64,000 nucleotides of DNA from Alitta virens (Eukaryota; Annelida; Polychaeta; Phyllodocida; Nereididae), in the NCBI GenBank assembly GCA_932294295.1, contig OW028581.1, positions 12,513,162 to 12,577,161 of the forward strand, given 5' to 3'. Positions within the stretch are counted from its first letter, which is position 1; every line of letters begins with the position of its first letter. A program made the position numbers and the translations under genes. This document shows, one piece after another, positions 55,007 to 64,000 of this stretch. The notes under the pieces are model-generated. The model searched no databases. It worked only from the letters and a program-made list of their open reading frames with translations, and was not told the DNA's origin.

Positions 55007-56003
55007 GGGTCATTCCGTGTCAAATCATCCAGGGGGTGCCAGGTGACCCCCTCAGAATGTCCTGAAAAAATTCACATGTGCTTATCTACCCATAGTATGA
55101 AAAACTGCCAAATGTTAGGTCTATATCTCAATTAGTTTTCGTTCTACAGCCCTTTTAAATTTAATTCATTTTTTTAATTTTTTCGCCAATGCATTTTCGG
55201 GCAACTTTAACAGCTTATTGCTGCACTATAAAAGCTAGTGTAAGGCTGAAATTTGCTGCACATACTATATCCATCCCAAGGAATTTAAAAATGGTCTCAA
55301 ATCAAGTGTATCTCCAGTTTGTTTTGCATGGTTGGGCTACAAAATCAGTCGAAAAACCAATATATTAAAAAACGAGGCTTTATTAAATAAGCCATAGCTC
55401 CAAGACTAATCATGATATTGTGCTGATTTGTTTTTGTAAAGATCCTATGATATTTCTCTGTATACAAAAACAATAATTTTGCTTAAATCTTTAGTAGATC
55501 TCCTGAAATAAATATAATTGTATGTGGATTTTTCCGATTTTGCAAAAAATCGCCATATTTTGCATCACTGTTTGACCATGTCACCAGTTATTCACCTCTT
55601 TCAAATTTTTACCATGTATTCTTACACATCTGAACATAATCTAGAAAAAAATTCAAGATGGCGTTCAGCTTTCTTTTTTAATTATAATTTTTTTAGAAAG
55701 TGTCGTTTGACAGGTTTAAGCCTTATTTTCGCAGTTACATATAAACAGCTGTGTTGGAATGAAGAAACAATAGGTGACTACAGCAATAATTCTTAATTCA
55801 TCGTGAATACATAAAGATTTTATTGCACAATGAACTGTTCATATTTTCAATTTTAAGCTTATACAATAAAATTAAGGGAAAAAATATTGAGTAAAAATAT
55901 TTGCAAAATCCTGCTGATATAAGTTCAGGGCATTCTGAGGGGGGGGGGGGGGGGTCACCTGGAAAATTTTACAAAATCTGGATGATTTGACACGGAATGA
56001 CCC
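55007..56003. mobile_element. 997-bp TIR element with AATA target duplication
   Basis: Ends GGGTCATTCCGTGTCAAATC (55007 on) and the exact complement ending at 56003 extend for 26 bp. An interrupted second inverted stretch follows: CAGGTGACCCCCTCAGAATG on the left and CATTCTGAGGGGG...GTCACCTGG on the right, the latter with a 17-G run. AATA flanks both sides (55003-55006 and 56004-56007). The interior is AT-rich without a transposase; frames at 55518-55796 have no domain. Superfamily not assigned. Confidence 0.85.
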
Positions 56004-56007
56004 AATA

Positions 56008-57339
56008 AGCCTTGTGAAGAGAAGCACAGAGACCGACTACAATCACACAAATAGGTAAGCATTAAATAGTAAACATTCAATGGAGTAAATCAATAAATTG
56101 GTAAACATTTAATGTAGTATAAGTTAGTTACCTCATTCTTAGCAGCTTACTAACAAAACTATTTGTTCCTAATTGGGAAATACCTATTACAAGTAGGGGA
56201 AAGTAAGGAGAACTCAGCCGTTTATCACATTTTATATTTTGCTGATTCAATTGATAGAGCAAAGTCCCTTTTTTCCATTCTAAATTATACTATAAGTATT
56301 CCTGTTAAGTGCCGTTTTGAAAAATTCTCCACCATTTCCTCTGTAACGAGTAAAAATGTGGCCAGTTCTCTCTTGAGTAAGAAGAACTGGGCCGGCCATA
56401 GGGACAGGAGAACGTGGCCCCTCCTGTCAGTAACAAACTGAAAAACTGGAGCAATTATTGATGTTTTAATAAAGAATTAACAACAAACATGATTGCATTA
56501 ACAGAACAGAGCTTTAATATGAAAACTTGGCTTACGAAAATTATTTTTGAAAATTACATTAATTTCAGTGTGAAGACAGCGTTTCACTGTTAAATTTAAT
56601 AATGTAATATTTGAACTGCATCTTGGCATGATTCTGTGAAATCCATCAAATCTCCATTGGGAAGTTTACAAGATTTATCGTTTTTTATGTAATTGTGCCA
56701 AAAATGTAGCATTTAATATATCTTAACTTCAGCTGTAATACAACAGTATTAATACAACAGTAAATCACTGTCATAACAGAAATTTTGCTAATGGCTTAAT
56801 ATAGGGGAAATATGCCTGCTAAATATATGTTTGAATAACTCTGAAACTTGTATCGTAAGTCATTACTATGGCTAAGTTACATAGCTAAGATTATATAGTT
56901 TTCCTTATGATTTTCAATGTGTAAGCGATTGTTTAAGCATAATTTCTACAGATTGGTTATGATTTCCTTATCAAAAAGATTGACCGTATTTTCTAACCCA
57001 AAGCTGTTGCTTAAAGGAAATGACAGCCATATTTTTTCCACATAACAAGAACAACATGTCAGTTACATGATGGTAATCTGATAATGTGCTGATTATAACT
57101 ATGTTTATTTCTAATCTATCCTCTATCTGTTTTTGTCAATGAACAATTGTATACATAGTGGAAATTTTACTTACTGACACCAATAACAAATTATTCACTT
57201 TATAAGAAAATTAAATATTTCAAATATTTCCTTGCATTTATGATCACTTAGCAGTCATGTGACCCAATTTCAGGATTTGCAATTTAATCCGAGGCAAAGC
57301 CATTAAATTGATTATGCACGACAACAAGGGCAATAACTA
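56008..57339. other. Intergenic, nothing recognised
   Basis: AT-rich DNA. The frame at 56163-56441 lacks a domain and clear splice sites. Confidence 0.4.
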
Positions 57340-57722
57340 ACTTGTGCCTAGAGTTGTTTTGTTTCTAACTAACTTGTGTCAAGAGTTGTTTTGTTTCTAA
57401 CTAACTTGTGCCTAGAGTTGTTTTGTTTCTAACTAACTTGTGCCTAGAGTTGTTTTGTTTCTAACTAACTTGTGTCAAGAGTTGTTTTGTTTCTAACTAA
57501 CTTGTGCCTAGAGTTGTTTTGTTTCTAACTAACTTGTGCCTAGAGTTGTTTTGTTTCTAACTAACTTGTGCCTAGAGTTGTTTTGTTTCTAACTAACTTG
57601 TGCCTAGAGTTGTTTTGCTTCTAACTAACTTTTGCCAAGAGTTGTTTTGTTGCTAACTAACTTGTGCCAAGAGTTGTTTTGTTTCTAACCAACTTATGTC
57701 AAGAGTTGTTTTGTTTCTAGGC
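57340..57722. repeat. 32-bp minisatellite, 12 units
   Basis: Units of CTAACTAACTTGTGCCTAGA GTTGTTTTGTTT. Two unit types (GTGCCTAGAG and GTGTCAAGAG) follow the order c-t-c-c-t-c at the left, a hint of a three-unit higher-order repeat, before the right side drifts. Confidence 0.95.
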
Positions 57723-58477
57723 TGTAAAAAAACAAATTTACTTCAGACCCAATAAAATTCTGTGGACACGTCTGAAGCAATAGTGATCCACTGCACATGG
57801 ATATTAGTTTTTACAATGATATTATTGGTTAACCAGCTATGTAAATATTTAATTTATTTTCCAAATCCTGGGAAAAAATTCCAATAACAGTATCCAATTC
57901 TCGCTGTTAAAGAAATTTACACTGTGGTAAAACCTGCACATCTGAAAGTAGACCGTTATATTACCCAACAATTTCGTGATACTGATATTGCTGTTATGTC
58001 AATCAACGGGTTCACTTATGGGGTCAATTTTTCCTTTAAAATTCAGTGGCGATATAAAGAGCTTGTCTTAATAGCGAGTGGTTTTAATAGTGAGGTGGTC
58101 TTGATAATGAAGTGGCCTTATATGAGGTCCTAATCCAAGCAGCCTTTATAATGAGGTGATCTTAATAGTGAGGTGGTCTTATATTGAGGTGTTGTTATAG
58201 TAGTGATGTATAGTTTTAATAATGAAATGGTTTTAATAATGAGGTGATCTTAATAATGTATACTACGAGCAGCTCCCTTATACCTGCAGCAAACTCGGCC
58301 TTTGATTGGCTAATATACTCAACATGTTATACAAAAAGTGTCATTGAGATATTATAATAAGTGCTTCCTGAAAATATTTCAGCAGAATATGTATGTTATT
58401 AACTAAAAGATGTAACTGTTGTGCAGTCCAAGGTCTAACGTTTTGATATAAGTTAGCACTGTCACATCTTTACAGTC
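57723..58477. repeat. Spacer with degenerate AATGAGGTGGTCTT repeat
   Basis: At 58065-58260, imperfect 17-20 bp units such as TTTTAATAGTGAGGTGGTCT recur about nine times. The remainder is unremarkable. Confidence 0.6.
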
Positions 58478-58709
58478 AGAATTGGCAGGAGGCCAGTATC
58501 CACTTCATACTTTCAGCCACTCAGGAGAAATAAATTGCTACACGAGACCCGACTTTCCAGGCTCTGCTGCTGCAGTTGAGGAAAGCATTCATTATCGCCG
58601 GTCAGGCCACCAAGGTCTTGCCACCAGAAATAACTACAGCGTCAGACTAATGATTTGCACAAAACAAAAAAACAAAACCAAAGAACCGAGATATCATATA
58701 CAAAAATAA
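58478..58709 (+). CDS. Candidate 3'-terminal coding exon of an unknown gene
   Basis: An acceptor-like CATCTTTACAG ends at 58477. The next 77 codons read SELAGGQYPLHTFSHSGEIN, CYTRPDFPGSAAAVEESIHY, RRSGHQGLATRNNYSVRLMI and a Lys-rich end, with TAA at 58707-58709. Base composition is clearly less AT-rich than the flanks and the peptide is not low-complexity, which is why I list it. No upstream exon, domain or family is recognised. It could equally be a transposon scrap or chance. Confidence 0.3.
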
Positions 58710-59440
58710 TATTCGTCATATTTTTGTGACAATAAGTGCCAATGTTTTGTTGTCTGTGTTAATAATGAGACATTCTAGGCAATTATCACGGCATCTCATA
58801 TTATATAGCTTTTTACCTTTATTATAAGGCTTCATGTATCCTGCTGACCTTGGTAATGATAGAGCATCCAGGCTCATCAAAGCTATATGAACTGTAGTAT
58901 GCAAGTGTCATTTGATAGGATCTCATAGATCAGAAAATTGCAGCCATTCAGAAGAATTTATTAATGAGATGAACTTTGAATGGACTCATAACTAAGGGCA
59001 TCACAGATGAACGACAGGAGATTAGCTCATGAAGTGGAGCTGCACACGTGGCCAATGTGTTAATTACTAATGGGGAGAAAAAGTACCACAAGACGTTTAG
59101 AATTTGGTGTTTGTCGACCTCGTAAATATGGTAAATATTGAGCTCCATTCGCCCATTATGACAATGAACTCATGTGGAAATGACATTTTAATCTGTTGAA
59201 CCTGTGAAATGGGTAAAACTACGCACTGGACTGGAAATTTCTGAATGAATTTTATTATCCACCAGGGGCGTTGAAGTTTGCGCCTAATACCCCCAGGACT
59301 TGTGTGGCGCCAGGGTTTCTGGGGGAAGTAGGCACGGCGTTTACAATGTGAAGTATAGGGAGTGACGCTTCTTAGTAATCTTCTTTGAGCTAAGTATTGT
59401 TTGATGACGTAATCTATTCTGTGACGGCATCCATGTAACA
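58710..59440. other. Intergenic, nothing recognised
   Basis: No domain, repeat family or RNA gene seen up to the edge of the rDNA segment. Confidence 0.4.
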
Positions 59441-59449
59441 ATATAACAA

Positions 59450-60300
59450 TAACATGTTTTATGAGCGACATGGTTTTTTGCCAGCCAAACAGACTGGTTG
59501 TTGGCCTGACAGAATCATTGTCAGCCCGAGTGAAACAAGGAATGACAACGACACGGGCCACCCGAGAGGATACGGCACCGTGCGTGGTCTCTACAGGCAT
59601 TGCGGGGGACGCGCCCGGGGTGGCTCCCCTACTTGGCTCGCTCAGGCGAGTGGCAAGCCTTAGACGGTAGGGGGCGGACCGCCAGGCGGTCGGCTCCATC
59701 AGACGACGGAGCACACGAATGGTGGGGGTCACCGCGAAGAGAGTCGCTTGTCTGCACTTGAGGGGACGGAGCTCCGGATTCCCCCCTGCCGAGAGGTGTC
59801 AAGGGGGGGAGCTGCGACCTGATGCCTAAGGCGCTCAGACGGGGAGTCAGGCGTCCAAGAGGTTCCGTCCTTCTCCCGCAGGCAGTAGAGCGACATCAGA
59901 CTGTGTATCAACCCTGAGACAGGCGTGGTCCCGGGAGTTATCTGAGACCACAAAGTGCGTTCAAGTCGTCGATGTTCAATGTGTCCTGCAATTCACATCA
60001 CTTCTCGCAGCTGGCTGCGCTCTTCATCAACGCACGAGCCGAGTGATCCACCGCTCAGAGGTTTTGAGGTTTCGTGAATGGATGTTTCGACTGACTGTTC
60101 GCAGAGCAGACGTGAAAGATTCACAGCAGGCGAGACCTGCATCGGACACTAGGGGGGTGGAGGCCAGAGGCGGCAGCTGCTCTTTAAACCTTGCCTTAGG
60201 CGGAGCGGCTGTGGCCCTGCGGTGCGCACGCCGAGAAGGCTGGCGCACTGGGGGACGCAGGTATCCACCTATCAGACCGTCCGGAGAATCATAGACAGTG
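59450..60300 (-). rRNA. Orphan rDNA fragment: ITS1, 5.8S, ITS2
   Basis: A GC-rich island in AT-rich DNA. On minus: about 235 bp of ITS1 (60300-60065), 5.8S, then ITS2 to about 59450. Neither the end of 18S nor the start of 28S is recognisable at the edges, so it is a truncated dispersed copy and not part of an array in this window. Minus-strand open frames across it (59097-60248) are not genes. Confidence 0.85.
59907..60064 (-). rRNA. 5.8S rRNA copy, probably a pseudogene
   Basis: The minus strand reads CTGAGCGGTGGATCACTCGG, CTCGTGCG, GATGAAGAGCGCAGCCAGCT, ATGTGAATTGCAGGACACAT and TGAACATCGA, which are the conserved 5.8S blocks, and ends near CACGCCTGTCTCAGGG. Length about 158 nt is normal. 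GTGCGTTGATG replaces the near-universal GTGCGTCGATG, and TTTGTGG stands where TGCGG is usual. Both are CpG-to-TpG type changes, expected of an inactive methylated copy. Confidence 0.85.
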
Positions 60301-60759
60301 CAGGGTATAGGGTAGCTTCTAGCTGGTTTCCAAATCTGTATCGAGACTAAAAGTCAACGTCATCATATGCAAAATGGATTTAATCTGTCGTTCTAGCTAA
60401 CTCATTGTAATGCGCAGCTTGCGAAAGTCATCCACGTTTAGTGAATCAGTTTGACCTGGATCTATAAAAAATATAGTTTAAAACTTGTGTTTTAAAAACA
60501 TCTGAGAGAAACCACCCCCATCGGATTTCACATTAAAGCTTGATACAGGACCTGGTTTGCACTAAAACCATGCATGAAAATAGCTAATTTATTAAAATTA
60601 TGGTTTTCTACAGTAAAATCATGTTTTAGACTTGGGTTTTGTTAAGAGCCGGTTTAAACCAGACATTAAAATTCAGGCACCATTAGTGTGTATCTATGAA
60701 AGAGAACGTTTTCTCCATGCTTTGAAGCAACATACGATTTTAAAACAACTAGCAGACAC
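60301..60759. other. Intergenic, nothing recognised
   Basis: The short frame at 60632-60889 runs into element C and has no domain. Confidence 0.4.
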
Positions 60760-61172
60760 ATTTCCCAAAAATATATTAACCAGTATTCTAGATAAAGTAC
60801 ATCCAGAGATAATTGCGCCTAAACACAGGCTCCCAGACTGCATGAGAGGGGACTTGGGCACCCAGCCAGCTGGCCAGCCCCCCTTGTGAATTTTTTGTTT
60901 GTTATTTACTCAATAAATATTGCATCAATACCATTTTTCTTGGTCTTATAAGTGGGACTTTCTTGGTGCAAAAGTTGGTAGTTCCTCGGGGCGAAAGTAG
61001 GTACTTTCTTGGGGCGAAAGTTGATAACTTTCGTAGTGCGAAATTGGGACTGTCGTGGTGCACAAGCGGGACTGTTGTGGTGCGAAAATTGGGACTGTCG
61101 TGGTGCAAAGGATACTGTCTCCCCACGAAACCATGAGATCGCGAAGTGTACTCCTTGTCCACCATACCTTTC
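60760..61172. mobile_element. Iteron-bearing element C, copy 2 (inverted)
   Basis: Reverse complement of 33965-34335: TTCTAGATAAAGTACATCCA, CCTAAACACAGGCTCCCAGA, TGCATGAGAGGGGACTTGGG and TACTCAATAAATATTGCATC. Then seven iterons of the TTTCGTGGTGCGAAA type follow (60958-61110), some with GGGGCG in place of GGTGCG, and GAAGTGTACTCCTTGTCCAC. Confidence 0.7.
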
Positions 61173-61684
61173 TAAACATATAATGTTCAATAATCCATCT
61201 CACATCTGCCGCAGTAGTAAAGCCAGGTGCCATATTCCTTTTTAGATCTGGCTGACAACATTTGGCATGCATGTGTCCGGTTATGATTAGCAAGCAATTT
61301 AGAGTAGTATTCAGGTTGTGTTCAACCAGATCATCACAAACTGATGAATAATCACCTGCTTAGATACTGATCTGTACTTAGGTTTTCATTACTAGAGCTT
61401 GCATTTGCTTTAGTCAGTTCTTGAACTTCAGAGCCGGGATTTGCCTGAGGTGATTCAGGGTCACCAGCAGAAGTGTAATCTGGTCTATTTCGACGTTTCT
61501 GATGGGGATGATCAGTTAGCTGCTAACCACACCCCAAAGAGCCAACCCACTAGGAGATATTAAAGTACATATGTAATAGCATTGACACTTTGACATTGGT
61601 CATTAGGATTTACCTTTGAATACTTGAATTTTGAGTCCAGTTGGACTCTCTCACTATCTATAGACAAGTACCCACTTGCACCTT
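61173..61684. other. Intergenic, nothing recognised
   Basis: No open frame or repeat unit of note. Confidence 0.4.
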
Positions 61685-61785
61685 GGTAGATGGAGCAGTG
61701 GTTTTTTGGAGGATCTGCTCAGTTCCTCTTTGCCGTGACTGGGTTAGAACCCATGACCACTAGACCAGGGCACCAATAAAACAGT
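61685..61785 (-). repeat. tRNA-like SINE scrap
   Basis: The minus strand reads GGTGCCCTGGTCTAGTGGTC directly followed by GGGTTCTAACCC: a box A next to a box B with the normal spacer missing. Confidence 0.45.
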
Positions 61786-63128
61786 AAAAGCCCCTTTGTG
61801 ATCTCTTGTCCAATGAATATCATCCTTTCAACATGGCGTTTACACAGTTTAACTAAAAAGAACTGGATGAGTTATACAAATGTCCAGAAATGTGTCAACA
61901 TTTTGAGAACTTCGCCCAATACTGCCACAGCTTGGTCAAGAGCTTCTCAGCGGATCAGATCAAAAATTGCATCAGCAACACCTAGATAACCCACTGACCA
62001 CCTAATCAAATAAACATCAGAAGGTGTATTGTGATAATATCTCCCTAAGCTGTTCAGCAGGATATCCACACATTTATATAATGGAAGACCATTGAATAGA
62101 AATGTCAAAAGTCAGAGGAAAAGCATATAATATAAGGAATACTAATCTTTCCTTATTACCAAAGAAGGGTGTTAACATATTACTACATAAGACAAATATA
62201 TCTAGTATAAGACACATACACTCCAAAACATTTCTGTATTTTAACTCTCATATCCCGTTAAATTACAGTTAATTCAACAGTGTTTTTTACAGTCATGGTT
62301 GTAAGGGTGAATAAAATTAGTACATGTAATTGTATGGTGTCTATACTGGGCCAGCATCTGCTCCACCCATGAAGTGTATCAGAAAGGTTCAATATAGCTG
62401 CACAGAGATACATTATTCAACAAACAAAGTCTCACATTTGTATTGCACATGAATATTGTTTTTATAGATAAACCACTCTATAGTCAACAAATAGATAATA
62501 TAAAATTATTTCATGGTATTTATTCTATTTTTAATTTTTAATTAGGGTATTGCTGCATTAATTAACATGGAAAGGAGATCAAAGGCAAAGACAGAAAGTC
62601 ATCAACATTGACGAAGTGCCCCAACAGGTCATTGCACAGAAGGAATGGTCCCACAAAATTGTTTAATAATAATTGCCCTGTTAACAAATGCATAAATGTG
62701 ATACTAATAGTTCATAAAATTGTTTCATCCAGAGCACTTTGCCAGATTTGCACTTGCAATAAAAGAGTATTGAAATAGATCATATGGTTTCGTTTTTAAT
62801 TAGTAGCTATTAGTTGCAACAATTGAAGGAGCTGTTATTTTAGTGTTGCACTGAACTTAACTGCAAATATTCAGTGAAAAGAGTAAAATTATGGTATTTT
62901 TATGTAAAATTCAACCATGTTGCGGTTATTTCAACAGTTATGTGGTAATGATATATGTGCCTTTGACAGTTAAAATAACAATTATAAAAATACATTCCTA
63001 ATGTGATTTTACGGTAATATAAACTTTATTTTATGCTCATTATACTCTCAATAGATCTTTAATTTTATAGTTACATTTTCGGGTCCACAGCTGCCTCTTA
63101 ACTTAACTATAAAAATTCACGGTAAAGC
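61786..63128. other. Intergenic, nothing recognised
   Basis: AT-rich DNA with no supported gene, tandem array or element end. Confidence 0.4.
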
Positions 63129-64000
63129 CCCGGTCTCACATAGCCAGTTTTGCCGTAGTGAACCCGTAGTATTACATAACGGTTATGCAACAGCTTTTTT
63201 CGCCGGGTTGGTGATGGATTCTGGCGGCAAAAAGGGTTCTACGGGTGACTCGGCGGGTTCTACCGGTGACTCGGCAGGTTCTACGGGTCACTCGGCAGGT
63301 TCTACGGGTCACTCGGCGGGTTCTACGAGTCACTAGGAATAAGCCGACGGGTAGTAGGAGTAACTCGACGGCTTCCAGGAGTAATCCGCCGACTTCCACG
63401 TGTGACTCGCCGACTGCTACCAGCGTCAGCATCAGCGTAGGCAGGGAGGGGGGTTGTATATACTTTAAAAGGCTGCTTCTCCCCTAATATAAGTCCGATT
63501 TTTGTCAAATAAGACTGAATTGTAGTATACTGATTCCATACTTGTTTTCGGATCGAAAATAGACTAAATATTAAGCGAGTTATTTGTCTGAGAGGGCAGC
63601 TAGGTTGGCGGAGGCAAACAGTGGTGCTCCCGCACACGTCCGCGCCCGGACTGTATTAAAGGCTGCTGCTCCCTTAATATTAGTCCGATTTTCGTCAAAT
63701 AATACTAGATTGTAGTATAGTTCATACTGATTCCATACGTGTTTTCGAATCGAAAATAGACCAACTATTAAGCGAGATATTCTATATTATAATAAGCATA
63801 TAAATATATCTGTCTCTCTAAACTATCTATCTACATATCTACATATCTACATATATCTATCTATCTATCTACATATCTTTCTATCTATCTAAATATCTAC
63901 ATTAAAGAACAGCGATTATTAATGTTTGGGGCGTTTTTTACAAGAATATTCTTGTGTTTGCCTAGTATACTCCATTAATTTTCCTCACCTTATCTATTAT
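63129..64000. mobile_element. Non-autonomous PIF/Harbinger-like element A3, left part
   Basis: The left TIR AGCCCCGGTCTCACATAGCC...TTTTGCCGTAGTGAACCCGT is preceded by TAA/GTA. Then follow an iteron array (63230-63420, GGGTGACTCGGCGGGTTCTA units), internal blocks at 63460-63600 and 63655-63790, the CTATCTACATAT tract (63815-63900) and GAACAGCGATTATTAATGTT with GGGGCGTTTTTTACAAGAAT. The order equals A2 reversed. The last about 40 bp (TTGTGTTTGCC onward) no longer match, so the element may be truncated; its right end is outside the window or lost. Confidence 0.85.

Noticed and set aside
57340..57722. CRISPR-like regular repeats
   Set aside because: Units are head-to-tail with no unique spacers and the DNA is eukaryotic; the same holds for 5.4, 2.0 and 7.7 kb.
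59097..60294. Open frames of up to 211 codons
   Set aside because: They lie in ITS/5.8S rDNA; GC-rich non-coding sequence has few stops.

Overview
The window reads as nuclear DNA of a marine invertebrate animal. It is AT-rich and gene-poor, with no bacterial gene organisation, spliceosomal intron signals, tRNA-derived SINEs, many families of eukaryotic DNA transposons and LINEs, an rDNA fragment of bilaterian type and one intronless rhodopsin-class GPCR whose best fit is a lophotrochozoan-style peptide or chemosensory receptor. A mollusc or other lophotrochozoan is plausible, but the species cannot be fixed from sequence alone.

Layout. 0-12 kb: a 2.9-kb non-autonomous PIF/Harbinger-like element with 54-bp inverted termini, several minisatellites (including a 1.07-kb pyrimidine-rich array), a 119-bp MITE and an L2-like LINE scrap. 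12.0-13.1 kb: the GPCR on the minus strand, the only clearly intact cellular-looking gene. 14-17.2 kb: a MITE, a minus-strand LINE remnant and Harbinger copy 1, which holds the C-terminal half of a HARBI1-type transposase. 17.2-22.8 kb: intergenic repeats, a SINE and a LINE scrap. 22.8-25.85 kb: Harbinger copy 2, with a MADF/Myb-like gene on plus and the N-terminal half of the transposase on minus. 26.6-28.6 kb: a two-exon Crypton-type tyrosine recombinase gene with all catalytic residues. 29-39 kb: MITEs, SINEs, an iteron-bearing element and a decayed Tc1 transposase. 39.5-46.9 kb: a decayed Ty3/gypsy LTR element. 47.4-52.7 kb: a nearly full-length LINE. 53-56 kb: two complete TIR elements. 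57-64 kb: minisatellites, a candidate orphan exon, an ITS1-5.8S-ITS2 fragment, a second copy of the iteron element and the left part of another Harbinger-like element.

Two observations stand out. First, both genes of the Harbinger family end in what looks like a replication-dependent histone 3' end: a 6-bp stem with a TTTC loop, an ACCAAA flank and a purine-rich downstream element, 30 and 18 nt after the respective stop codons. This would give the transposon mRNAs a non-polyadenylated, S-phase-linked end. Second, ORF1 of the 47-52 kb LINE carries a NADAR (DUF1768) domain at its C-terminus, a fold known to act on ADP-ribose adducts and nucleoside glycosidic bonds. That suggests a retrotransposon-borne enzyme countering host ADP-ribosylation.

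The TIRs of Harbinger copies 1 and 2 and of the non-autonomous elements at 0.55-3.4, 53.06-54.3 and 63.1 kb share a core (CACATAGCCGG), so one transposase and its MADF partner probably mobilised all of them. Every transposon gene seen carries at least one lesion.
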